Part shown: positions 25,393-32,226 of the stretch, one piece after another
Layout: each line of letters begins with the position of its first letter
How positions within the stretch are numbered: the stretch's first letter is position 1
Assembly (NCBI GenBank): GCA_013297875.1
Contig: JAAFIW010000004.1
Span: forward strand, 124,001 to 188,000
Origin: Comamonadaceae bacterium
GTDB lineage: Bacteria > Pseudomonadota > Gammaproteobacteria > Burkholderiales > Burkholderiaceae_C
Direction of reading: 5' to 3'
Length of the DNA: 64,000 bases
Translations under genes and position numbers: made by a program
The notes under the pieces: generated by a model
What the model saw: the letters and a program-made list of their open reading frames with translations, nothing else
Database searches by the model: none
What the model was told of the DNA's origin: nothing

Positions 25393-25725
25393 ATGGATCA
25401 ACCACTCCAACTTTTAGCGCTGGCAAGCGTGCTCGTCTGCATTGCCCCCTTGGCCCTGATTGCTGTCGGTGCGATTCAGGCAACCAAGGCGCAGCAGCCT
25501 GTCTGGCCATGGCTATGCATCAGTTTTTTGTGCATCACGGCGTTGGCCGTGACGACACTACTCAGTCTGATGGGGCTACTCGCCGGGCTGTTTCCGCGTG
25601 TCATCTTGGGGTTCGACGGCGGTGATCTGTTGCCCGTTGCCCTGGCTGCATTGCTGGTGGCTGTCGGTTCTTGGTCGGTATGGTTTGTTGGCCGTCGCTG
25701 GGCCAGCGGGCGTTCGCGGCGCTGA
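25393..25725 (+). CDS. Small hypothetical membrane protein
   Basis: About 110 residues with three hydrophobic segments (LALASVLVCIAPLALIAVGAI; PWLCISFLCITALAVTTLLSLMGLLAGL; LLPVALAALLVAVGSWSVWFVG) and a basic tail. No family is recognised. A GTG three bases earlier (25390) is an alternative start. It sits between liuD and a dehydrogenase gene with spacings under 10 bp, so it should be co-transcribed with liuD. Confidence 0.65.
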   Translation: MDQPLQLLALASVLVCIAPLALIAVGAIQATKAQQPVWPWLCISFLCITALAVTTLLSLMGLLAGLFPRVILGFDGGDLLPVALAALLVAVGSWSVWFVGRRWASGRSRR

Positions 25726-25731
25726 ATTACC

Positions 25732-26652
25732 ATGCGTATCACCTTCTGTTGCACCGACACCAAACCCGAGCCCTGGCTGGCGGGCCTGCGCCTGGCGCTG
25801 CCGCAGGCCGCAGTCACGCTGTGGCAACCCGGCGCTCCGCTGGCAGATCACGCGGTGGTCTGGGCACCGCCGCAACAGTTTTTTGACGAGCAAACCCAAC
25901 TGCAAGGCATCTTCAACATCGGCGCAGGCGTGGATGCGCTGCTCAAGCTACACCTGCCGCCCGGCGCGCAGGTGGTGCGGCTGGATGACGCAGGGATGTC
26001 GGTGCAGATGGCCGAATTTGTCTGCCATGCGCTGATTCGCCACTTTCGCGAACTCGACGGGTACGACGCCGACACGGCGCAGGGCAAATGGTCATACCGC
26101 AAGCCGCGTCTGCGCGCTGACTACCCGGTGGGCATCATGGGCCTGGGTGTGCTGGGCCAGCGCGTGGCGCGGGCGGTGGCGGGCTTTGGGTTTCCCGTCA
26201 ACGGCTGGAGCCAGTCGCCCAAGCACATTGCGGGCATCAACAGCTTCAGTGGCACCGATCAACTCCACGCCTTCCTGCAAGCCAGTCGCGTGCTGGTCTG
26301 CCTGCTGCCGCTCACGCCCGACACGCAAGATATCTTGAACGCGCAAACCCTGGGCCAGTTGATGCCGGGCGGCTACCTGATCAACGTGGCACGTGGCGGG
26401 CATCTGGTGGACGGTGATTTGCTGGCCTTGTTGGACAGCGGTCACCTGGCAGGTGCCGCGCTGGATGTGTTTCGCACCGAGCCACTGCCACCCGAACACC
26501 CGTTCTGGCACCACCCCAAAATCACCGTCACACCCCACACCTCGGCCCGCACTTTGCGCGATGAGAGCATTGCGCAAATCGCCGCCAAGATGCTCGCTAT
26601 GCAAGGTGGCGAGGCCGTTGCGGGTGTGGTGAGCCTTCAAAAAGGATATTGA
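25732..26652 (+). CDS. ghrA: Glyoxylate/hydroxypyruvate reductase A-like D-2-hydroxyacid dehydrogenase
   Basis: A 306-residue NAD(P)H-dependent 2-ketoacid reductase. The nucleotide loop is GIMGLGVLGQRVARAVAGFGFPVNGWS, where Arg/Ser usage fits NADPH. The catalytic Arg is in NVARGGHLVDG, Glu in FRTEPLPPEHPFW, and His in VTPHTSA. The N-terminal substrate domain (FNIGAGVDALLKL) matches GhrA rather than GhrB. It reduces glyoxylate or hydroxypyruvate. Its place between liuD and liuE suggests it may act on a branched 2-ketoacid, which is inference. Confidence 0.87.
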   Translation: MRITFCCTDTKPEPWLAGLRLALPQAAVTLWQPGAPLADHAVVWAPPQQFFDEQTQLQGIFNIGAGVDALLKLHLPPGAQVVRLDDAGMSVQMAEFVCHALIRHFRELDGYDADTAQGKWSYRKPRLRADYPVGIMGLGVLGQRVARAVAGFGFPVNGWSQSPKHIAGINSFSGTDQLHAFLQASRVLVCLLPLTPDTQDILNAQTLGQLMPGGYLINVARGGHLVDGDLLALLDSGHLAGAALDVFRTEPLPPEHPFWHHPKITVTPHTSARTLRDESIAQIAAKMLAMQGGEAVAGVVSLQKGY

Positions 26653-26653
26653 A

Positions 26654-27574
26654 ATGAACCTGCCCGCAAAAGTGAAACTCGTCGATGTGGGCCCCCGCGA
26701 TGGCCTGCAAAACGAAAAACAAATGGTGCCCGCTGAAGTCAAAGTCGGCCTGGTGCATCGCTTGCAAGAAGCGGGTTTAAAAGAGATTGAAGTCACCAGC
26801 TTCGTCAGCCCCAAGTGGGTACCGCAGATGGGCGACAACGCGCAGGTGATGGCGGGCCTTGAACGTCGGCCCGGCGTGCGCTACAGCGTGCTCACGCCCA
26901 ATATGAAGGGCCTGGAAGCGGCGCTGGCCGCCCCCAAAGAACAGTGGCCGCACGAAATCGTGGTGTTTGGCGCGGCCAGCGAAGCCTTCAGCCAGAAGAA
27001 CATCAATTGCTCGATTGCCGAGAGCATTGAGCGCTTTGCGCCGGTGGTGCAAGCCGCGCGTGCCGCGGGCATTTACGTGCGAGGTGCCATGAGCTGCACC
27101 GTGGGCTGCCCGTATGAAGGCGACATTGCGCCTGAGCGCGTGGGCTACCTGGCGGGGCTGATGAAGGGCATCGGCGTGCAGCACATCGGCGTGGCCGACA
27201 CCATTGGCGTTGGCACGCCGGGCAAGGTGCAGCGGGCCGTGGAAGCCGCCTTGCAACACTACGACTTGAACGATGTCTCTGGCCATTTCCACGACACCTA
27301 CGGCCAGGCGCTGGCCAACACCTTGGTGTGCCTGCAAATGGGCATCTGGCAGTTTGATACGTCGGTGGCCGGCCTGGGCGGCTGCCCCTACGCAAAGGGT
27401 GCCACCGGCAATGTGGCCACCGAAGACGTGGTGTATCTGTTGCATGGCATGGGCATTGAAACGGGCATTGATCTGGACAAGCTGATCGACGCGGGTCAGT
27501 TCATCAGCGACCACCTGGGCCGCAAACCCAATTCGCGGGCGGCCACGGCATTGCTGAACAAGCGGGCAGGTTGA
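26654..27574 (+). CDS. liuE: Hydroxymethylglutaryl-CoA lyase
   Basis: A 306-residue TIM-barrel enzyme splitting HMG-CoA to acetyl-CoA and acetoacetate, the last dedicated step of leucine breakdown. The metal-binding start is LVDVGPRDGLQNEKQ. FVSPKWVPQMGD follows, then HFHDTYGQALANTL, and the lyase signature GLGGCPYAKGATGNVATEDVVYLL carries the catalytic Cys. The length is normal. It starts 1 bp after the ghrA-like stop, behind AAAGGAT, and ends the liu gene set in this window. Confidence 0.95.
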   Translation: MNLPAKVKLVDVGPRDGLQNEKQMVPAEVKVGLVHRLQEAGLKEIEVTSFVSPKWVPQMGDNAQVMAGLERRPGVRYSVLTPNMKGLEAALAAPKEQWPHEIVVFGAASEAFSQKNINCSIAESIERFAPVVQAARAAGIYVRGAMSCTVGCPYEGDIAPERVGYLAGLMKGIGVQHIGVADTIGVGTPGKVQRAVEAALQHYDLNDVSGHFHDTYGQALANTLVCLQMGIWQFDTSVAGLGGCPYAKGATGNVATEDVVYLLHGMGIETGIDLDKLIDAGQFISDHLGRKPNSRAATALLNKRAG

Positions 27575-27614
27575 GCGGAAAGTCAAACACTGTTTTACAC
27601 CGCATAATCTCGCG

Positions 27615-27875
27615 ATGGAACTTCAACTACGCAAATTCGGTAACTCCACCGGCCTGGCCCTGCCGCCTGCGGTGCTGCGCGAGCTGGGCCTGTCGGCGGG
27701 GCAAGCCGTCACGCTGCAACCCACAGCGGATGGCGGCCTGCTGATGCACCCCAAGCGCGGGCGGCCCAAGTTCAGCGCCGCGCAACTCAACGCCCAGTGC
27801 AACCCCAAGGCACCCATGCCAGCAGACCTGGTGGCCTGGGAGCAAATGCCCGCTGTGGGTGGCGAAGCGCTATGA
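27615..27875 (+). CDS. MazE/AbrB-type antitoxin
   Basis: An 86-residue protein with the AbrB fold: MELQLRKFGNSTGLALPPAVLRELGLSAGQAVTLQPTADGGLLMHP. The C-terminal toxin-binding part is KAPMPADLVAWEQM. The last four bases overlap the toxin start (ATGA). It is only distantly similar to the mazE at 3823, so the two systems probably came in separately. Confidence 0.85.
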   Translation: MELQLRKFGNSTGLALPPAVLRELGLSAGQAVTLQPTADGGLLMHPKRGRPKFSAAQLNAQCNPKAPMPADLVAWEQMPAVGGEAL

Positions 27876-28225
27876 GCCGCCGCACCGCTGCGCGCCAGGG
27901 CGAGATTCACAACGTCAACCTCAATCCGGCAGCCGGCAGTGAAATTCAAGGGACGCGGCCCGTGCTCGTGTTGTCCAACCATGAGTTCAACAAAGGCGGC
28001 AGGGCTCTGGTTGCACCGATCACCCAAGGCGGCAACATTGAGCGTGTTGCGGGATGGGCGGTGAACCTGAGCGGCAGCGGCACAGCGGTTCAAGGTGCTG
28101 CTGTGGTCAGCCAGTGTCGGGTACTGGATTTGGCCGCACGCGGCTCACGACGCATGGAGCGGGCCCCTCGGTTCGTGGTTGACGAGGCCTTGGGCAAACT
28201 GGAAGCCATGACATCCGATGAATGA
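27872..28225 (+). CDS. MazF/PemK-type endoribonuclease toxin
   Basis: 117 residues. The MazF core is GEIHNVNLNPAAGSEIQGTRPVLVLSNHEFNKGGRALVAPITQGG, then AAVVSQCRVLDLAARGSRRMERAP. It resembles ChpB/PemK more than the MazF at 4068. The start overlaps the antitoxin stop. Its own last bases overlap the YbaK-family gene (ATG at 28218), linking the TA module to downstream genes. Confidence 0.85.
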   Translation: MSRRTAARQGEIHNVNLNPAAGSEIQGTRPVLVLSNHEFNKGGRALVAPITQGGNIERVAGWAVNLSGSGTAVQGAAVVSQCRVLDLAARGSRRMERAPRFVVDEALGKLEAMTSDE

Positions 28226-28748
28226 AACACCTGAGACTGAAGCCATGTGCGGATCTGAGTTGACATCCCTTCCCGACAGCGTGCAACGCGTCGCCCGTGT
28301 GCTGCTGGATGGTGGCCACCCGCATGGGCCCGTGATGCTCGACGGCGCAGCCCGCACCGCCCAGCAAGCCGCTGATGCGCTGGGCATCTCGGTCGGCCAG
28401 ATCGCCAAAAGCATCATCTTTCGCCGCAAATCAGACGACGCAGCCGTGCTCGTCATTACCTCGGGTGACAAGCGCGTGGACGAGAAGAAGGTCGATGCGC
28501 TGGTGGGCAAAACCGGCCGGGCCGATGCCGAGTTTGTGCGCGCCAAAACCGGCTACGCCATTGGCGGCGTGCCGCCGCTGGCGCATGCCACACCACCCGT
28601 CACCCTGATTGACCGCGAGCTGCTGCGCTTTGAGGTGGTGTGGGCGGCGGCGGGCCATCCACATGCGGTGTTTCAGCTACATCCGGGTGATTTGCAGCGC
28701 CTGACCGGCGCGCCGCTGGCCGATGTGGTGCAGGAGACAGCCTTTTGA
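28218..28748 (+). CDS. YbaK/EbsC-family aminoacyl-tRNA deacylase-like protein
   Basis: 176 residues with the YbaK/ProX fold. AQQAADALGISVGQIAKSIIFRR is the conserved helix and strand with the Lys used in deacylation. AVLVITSGDKRVDEKKV and FVRAKTGYAIGGVPPLAH follow (GxGVPP substrate loop), then HPHAVFQLHPGDLQRLTGA. Family members remove wrongly attached amino acids from tRNA such as Cys-tRNA(Pro) or Ala-tRNA(Pro). The exact subgroup is not clear. It overlaps the MazF-like gene by 8 bp. Confidence 0.88.
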   Translation: MNETPETEAMCGSELTSLPDSVQRVARVLLDGGHPHGPVMLDGAARTAQQAADALGISVGQIAKSIIFRRKSDDAAVLVITSGDKRVDEKKVDALVGKTGRADAEFVRAKTGYAIGGVPPLAHATPPVTLIDRELLRFEVVWAAAGHPHAVFQLHPGDLQRLTGAPLADVVQETAF

Positions 28749-28966
28749 ATGCTACTGATTTCATAGCTGCTCGAGCAATAAACGCAAGGGCTACTGCCCA
28801 AAATGTTCCTTCACCCTGCCTGTCAGTCTGCCGCATGAGCCCTGGCACGGCCTTGTGCGAAGGCTGCTTTCGCACGTTGGATGAGATCGCAACTTGGGGC
28901 CAGATGAGCGATTCAGACAAACGCACGGTGTGGGGCTTGATCGTGCAGCGTTCGGGGGAAACATGA
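28745..28966 (+). CDS. DUF1289 small cysteine-motif protein
   Basis: 73 residues: PSPCLSVCRMSPGTALCEGCFRTLDEIATWGQMSDSDKRTVW is the full DUF1289 motif, with four Cys likely to bind Fe-S or zinc. The only upstream start is a TTG overlapping the previous stop. The first 18 residues (NATDFIAARAINARATAQ) are translated from an R2 repeat. The true protein may begin later from a non-canonical codon, or the repeat may have supplied the N-terminus. Confidence 0.72.
   Translation: MNATDFIAARAINARATAQNVPSPCLSVCRMSPGTALCEGCFRTLDEIATWGQMSDSDKRTVWGLIVQRSGET
28749..28800 (+). repeat. R2 repeat at the 5-prime end of the DUF1289 gene
   Basis: GCTACTGATTTCATAGCTGC is followed by TCGAGCAATAAACGCAAGGG and CTACTGCCCAAAATG. 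It is the forward orientation relative to the gene. Confidence 0.7.
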
Positions 28967-28977
28967 TGAAAATTCCG

Positions 28978-29043
28978 TCATTCCCGCGTAGGCGGGAATC
29001 CAGCGGCGGCGCGCAACAACGCTTTGCCTGCGCGGGAATGACA
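28978..29043. repeat. R4 (dRS3-like) inverted repeat
   Basis: ATTCCC-N8-GGGAAT at 28980-28999 and the matching TGCCTGCGCGGGAATGAC at 29026-29043 form a hairpin between the DUF1289 and isomerase genes. The motif equals the neisserial dRS3 consensus. Confidence 0.75.
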
Positions 29044-29060
29044 GCCTCTTGTTCTTGCAT

Positions 29061-29714
29061 ATGAAACACATCACCTGCTATTTCGACGTCATTTCCCCCT
29101 ACGCCTACCTGGCGTTCGAGCACCTGCCCGTGGCGCTGGAGGGTTGCAGCTACAGCCTGCGCTACAAGCCAGTGTTGTTCGCTGGCCTGCTCAACCACCA
29201 CGGCCAGCTCGGCCCTGCGGAGATTCCCGGAAAGCGCGAGTGGACCTACCGCCAGGTGCTGTGGCTGGCCCGCCAGCACGGTATCCCCCTGCACCAGCTG
29301 GCCGCGCACCCGTTCAACCCCTTACCGCTGCTGCGCCTGGCCGTGGCCTGCAGCGCCACCGGCGAGCCCAACCGCTACGTGTGCGAGACGGTGCTACGCC
29401 ACGTGTGGCGGGGGGGCGACGTACCGCAAGACGCTGGTGACCCGCAGCGCCTGGCCGCCCTCAGCGAGTTGTTGCAACCCGCGCGTGATCCCGCCAGCCC
29501 CCAAGTCAAAGACCAACTCAAAGCCCACACCGACGAAGCCATTGCCCTGGGCGTGTTCGGTGTGCCCACCTTCGCGGTAGACGGGCAACTGTTCTGGGGC
29601 CTGGACGCCCTGCCCATGCTGCGCGCCTGGGTGGATGGTGACCCGTGGTTTGCCGCCAGCGGCTGGCTCGATGCAGGCCATATTCCGGCGGGTGTGCACC
29701 GCAAACGGCCTTGA
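29061..29714 (+). CDS. 2-hydroxychromene-2-carboxylate isomerase-like (DsbA-fold) protein
   Basis: A 217-residue thioredoxin-fold GSH-dependent isomerase. The N-terminal CYFDVISPYAYLAFEHLP carries the serine used in NahD-type enzymes instead of a CxxC. Also present are LPLLRLAVACSATGEPNRYVCETVLRHVW and ALGVFGVPTFAVDGQLFWGLDALPML (cis-Pro loop). Such enzymes act in aromatic degradation, but no pathway genes are adjacent. The start is the ATG at 29061 after the R4 hairpin; the earlier TTG at 29049 is less likely. Confidence 0.85.
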   Translation: MKHITCYFDVISPYAYLAFEHLPVALEGCSYSLRYKPVLFAGLLNHHGQLGPAEIPGKREWTYRQVLWLARQHGIPLHQLAAHPFNPLPLLRLAVACSATGEPNRYVCETVLRHVWRGGDVPQDAGDPQRLAALSELLQPARDPASPQVKDQLKAHTDEAIALGVFGVPTFAVDGQLFWGLDALPMLRAWVDGDPWFAASGWLDAGHIPAGVHRKRP

Positions 29715-29726
29715 GATGAGATACGA

Positions 29727-30230
29727 ATGACAGCGCCGTTTGACCTGCCCGTCACCGCCCAGATCATCGAATTCGTCCGCGCCATCGGCTTGCCGGTAGA
29801 GCTGGGTGAGGTGCCCCATGACGCGTTTTTGCCTGGCATCTGCATCGCCCACAGCGGCCTGCGCATAGACCCCGCCCGCATGCTGTACCCCGGCGATTTG
29901 CTGCACGAAGCCGGGCACCTGGCGATGCTATCGGCTGAGCAGCGTGGCTTGTCAGACGGTCGTCTGCCGGTTGATGGCGGGCAGGAAATGGGCGCGATTG
30001 CCTGGTCGTATGCGGCTGCACTTCACCTGGGGCTGGATGCGTGTGTCGTCTTCCACGACGACGGGTACAAGGGTGATGCCGGATCGCTGCTGGACAATTT
30101 CCGGCAAGGCTATTACCTGGGTGTGCCGTATTTGCAGTGGATTGGGCTGAGCTGGGAAGCGAATCAGGCGGCGGCGCGGGGGGAGCGGGCGTATCCGCAT
30201 ATGCAGCGCTGGCTGCGTGTATCTGATTGA
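29727..30230 (+). CDS. Hypothetical HEAGH-motif protein
   Basis: 167 residues. DLLHEAGHLAML gives an HExxH zinc motif (residues about 55-59). A later Glu lies in DGGQEMGAIAWSYAAALHLGL, the arrangement of a gluzincin-like hydrolase. YYLGVPYLQWIGLSWE follows. There is no signal peptide. The family is not recognised and activity is only suggested by the motif. It lies 12 bp after the isomerase gene. Confidence 0.65.
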   Translation: MTAPFDLPVTAQIIEFVRAIGLPVELGEVPHDAFLPGICIAHSGLRIDPARMLYPGDLLHEAGHLAMLSAEQRGLSDGRLPVDGGQEMGAIAWSYAAALHLGLDACVVFHDDGYKGDAGSLLDNFRQGYYLGVPYLQWIGLSWEANQAAARGERAYPHMQRWLRVSD

Positions 30231-30286
30231 CCTCATTTCGCTACACCGAAATTGAATTTCAATATTGAACTTCTGCGCAGATAAAT

Positions 30287-30883
30287 ATGAGTTTTGATCT
30301 TTTTGTTCTTGGAGAACCATTGGAAGGTGAAGACTTGTCAGAGTTTATGCCAGGCATTCGAGAATCTCTTGCAGTCGGATGCGGCGTTATTGCGCAATGG
30401 CATCCTGGGTTTGATTGGTCTGCGCCCTTCAAGTCAGGCGATCTTCCATTTAAGGTTGCTGTAGATCCAGCTTTTATAGGTGACGATGGCAGATATGGCG
30501 GGCCAGATGCAGTCCTCCTGTCATCGTTACGCATGACCTGCGAAAAAGGTGCGAAATCCATAGAGCTCGCAAAAAAATCAGCGGGTTCATCATTACAAGC
30601 GAGATTGCAAAGCGCTACCTTTTGCTACGGATTTCATACCTCCGCAGGACGAAGTCCACTAAATTTCCTCCTGCAATCGGCATTCGCATCGATCTTGAGC
30701 TGGCAGCTCAGCGGTGTTTTACTTGATCCTCAAGATAGCCAGGGATATTTTTCCGGAGGCGACGCGGTGATGCACATGATGAAGCAAGCCCGAGCGTACG
30801 AAGCCTATTGCCTCAAGCACGAGCCAGATCAGTTTGAACATATCAAATTCACCGGTTGGCCTGATTTGGTTGTATATCAGTAG
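30287..30883 (+). CDS. Hypothetical protein in an AT-rich patch
   Basis: 198 residues beginning MSFDLFVLGEPLEGEDLSEF, with a central CEKGAKSIELAKK and an aromatic C-terminus (FTGWPDLVVYQ). The base composition is visibly more AT-rich than all neighbours and codon use differs, so recent acquisition is likely. No catalytic motif, membrane helix or signal is seen. The start resembles that of some small toxin-immunity proteins, but no toxin gene is adjacent, so this remains a guess. Confidence 0.6.
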   Translation: MSFDLFVLGEPLEGEDLSEFMPGIRESLAVGCGVIAQWHPGFDWSAPFKSGDLPFKVAVDPAFIGDDGRYGGPDAVLLSSLRMTCEKGAKSIELAKKSAGSSLQARLQSATFCYGFHTSAGRSPLNFLLQSAFASILSWQLSGVLLDPQDSQGYFSGGDAVMHMMKQARAYEAYCLKHEPDQFEHIKFTGWPDLVVYQ

Positions 30884-30925
30884 AAATACCCACCGCAGCG
30901 GGAATTGATTAACAGCCGGATTCAC

Positions 30926-31312
30926 CTACGCCCCCGTCAATATCCGTAGCGCATCCTCCAGCCGCTTCATATGCGCCCGGCTGAGTTCTGCCAGCGGTTT
31001 GTCGCCCATCAAGCGCCGGTTTGAAATGGTGCGAATCTGATCCACCAGCAGATCGGTCTCTTCATTCAACTTGCCGATTTTTCCCAGTGATATACGCAAG
31101 GGGTAACCGTCGCCCTGGGCATCACGATAGATCTGGGTGGTGCCGGGGATGACGATGGTGGTGGCATGGCCTGCGGTGTTGAGGATGTTGGTTTGTATCA
31201 CCAACGCCGGTCTGCCCCGTTTGCCGGGCTCTTCTTTGTGGGTTTGCGGCTCGAAATCAACCTCCCACAGTTGGCCCCGTTGCACCCGAGTGGTTTTACT
31301 CAAGACCGTCAC
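30926..31312 (-). CDS. MazF/PemK-type endoribonuclease toxin
   Basis: 128 residues. RGQLWEVDFEPQTHKEEPGKRGRPALVIQTNILN and TIVIPGTTQIYRDAQGDGYPLRISL give the MazF/PemK core, followed by VDQIRTISNRRLMGDKPLAELSRAHMKRLEDAL. It overlaps the antitoxin gene by 17 bp. This group (with an extra loop after the first strand) is commonly paired with RHH-like rather than AbrB-like antitoxins, as here. Confidence 0.85.
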   Translation of the reverse strand: MTVLSKTTRVQRGQLWEVDFEPQTHKEEPGKRGRPALVIQTNILNTAGHATTIVIPGTTQIYRDAQGDGYPLRISLGKIGKLNEETDLLVDQIRTISNRRLMGDKPLAELSRAHMKRLEDALRILTGA

Positions 31313-31526
31313 CCGCCGCTGCGTCCATGGATTCGTTTTCCAGCAGATGCTTGGCCGACAGTTGTTGGGACAGGTAGGTTATGCGCTCTTTCAGTACCCG
31401 CTCGTTTTTCTCGCGAACGGCTTCACGCAAGTACTCGGAGCTGGGCATGTTGAACAGGCTGGCCAGCGATTTGGTTTGTTCGGCAAACTCGGATGAGGCT
31501 CGAAAAGACAATGTGGCAGCAGTCAT
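31296..31526 (-). CDS. Ribbon-helix-helix-like antitoxin
   Basis: A 76-residue protein: MTAATLSFRASSEFAEQTKSLASLFNMPSSEYLREAVREKNERVL has the strand-helix-helix pattern of RHH antitoxins. The acidic tail (ENESMDAAAGDGLE) is typical for toxin binding. The start at 31526 lies next to a 29-bp perfect-arm inverted repeat that is the likely operator. It overlaps the PemK-like toxin gene. Confidence 0.8.
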   Translation of the reverse strand: MTAATLSFRASSEFAEQTKSLASLFNMPSSEYLREAVREKNERVLKERITYLSQQLSAKHLLENESMDAAAGDGLE

Positions 31527-31546
31527 GATTTGTGCTCCGATTGTGT

Positions 31547-31575
31547 AAAACGAAATTGTAAGACAATTTCGTTTT
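31547..31575. promoter_or_regulatory. Operator of the minus-strand TA module (13-bp arms)
   Basis: AAAACGAAATTGT and ACAATTTCGTTTT are exact inverted repeats around AAG. The site is 20 bp upstream of the antitoxin ATG and fits an RHH autorepressor. Confidence 0.75.
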
Positions 31576-31670
31576 TGGTCGTGCGACGGGTAACCGTTGC
31601 CAGCTTCATACCACCCACCAAACCAAGCCCGGATAATCCCCCGCTTCTCCCACCCCCCAAAAGGAATCTC

Positions 31671-32135
31671 GTGCGAACCCCTAGCCTCACCGTTGCCCTC
31701 TGTCTGTCCACGCTGGCCCTGGCCGCTTGCGCCCAAACCCCCACGACCGCCACAAGCAAACCCGCTGTCACCCCGGCTGCCACTGCGGCACCCGCCCCGG
31801 TCACCACCAAAAGCGGCCTGATCTACCAGTCGCTCAAAGAAGGCACGGGTGCCAGCCCCGCTGCAACCGACACCGTGAAGGTTCACTACAAGGGCACTTT
31901 CCCCGCCGACGGCAAGGAGTTCGACAGCTCGTACAAGCGCGGCGAGCCGACTGAGTTTCCGCTGAACCGTGTGATTCCCTGCTGGACCGAAGGCGTGCAG
32001 CTGATGAAGCCGGGCGGCAAGGCCAAGCTGACTTGCCCACCCGCGATTGCCTACGGTGCCAACGGCGCGGGCGGGGTGATTCCGCCGAATGCCACGCTGA
32101 ATTTTGAGATTGAGCTGATTTCGGTCAAGAAGTAG
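31671..32135 (+). CDS. FKBP-type peptidyl-prolyl isomerase lipoprotein
   Basis: 154 residues. The signal peptide ends in a lipobox (LALAAC), so it is an outer-membrane or periplasmic lipoprotein. A Pro/Ala/Thr linker is followed by the FKBP domain: GLIYQSLKEGTGASPAATDTVKVHYKGTFPADGKEFDSSYKRGEP, then FPLNRVIPCWTEGVQLMKPGGKAKLTCPPAIAYG. It catalyses proline cis/trans isomerisation in envelope proteins. The GTG start after AAGGAAT was chosen because the longer frame has no signal sequence. Confidence 0.9.
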   Translation: MRTPSLTVALCLSTLALAACAQTPTTATSKPAVTPAATAAPAPVTTKSGLIYQSLKEGTGASPAATDTVKVHYKGTFPADGKEFDSSYKRGEPTEFPLNRVIPCWTEGVQLMKPGGKAKLTCPPAIAYGANGAGGVIPPNATLNFEIELISVKK

Positions 32136-32149
32136 ACCGCCGAGGGGAT

Positions 32150-32226
32150 TTTTGAACGCAGAGGGCGCGGAGGTTGCGCAGAGGGCGCAGAAGGAACATC
32201 CAAAATTTACATGGATTTCTTTTGCG
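32150..32226 (+). repeat. R3 repeat (truncated copy)
   Basis: TTTGAACGCAGAGGGCGCGG is followed by TTGCGCAGAGGGCGCAGAAG. It matches the left part of 37670-37780 and stops at the end of the serine hydrolase gene, so the right arm is lost. Confidence 0.75.
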
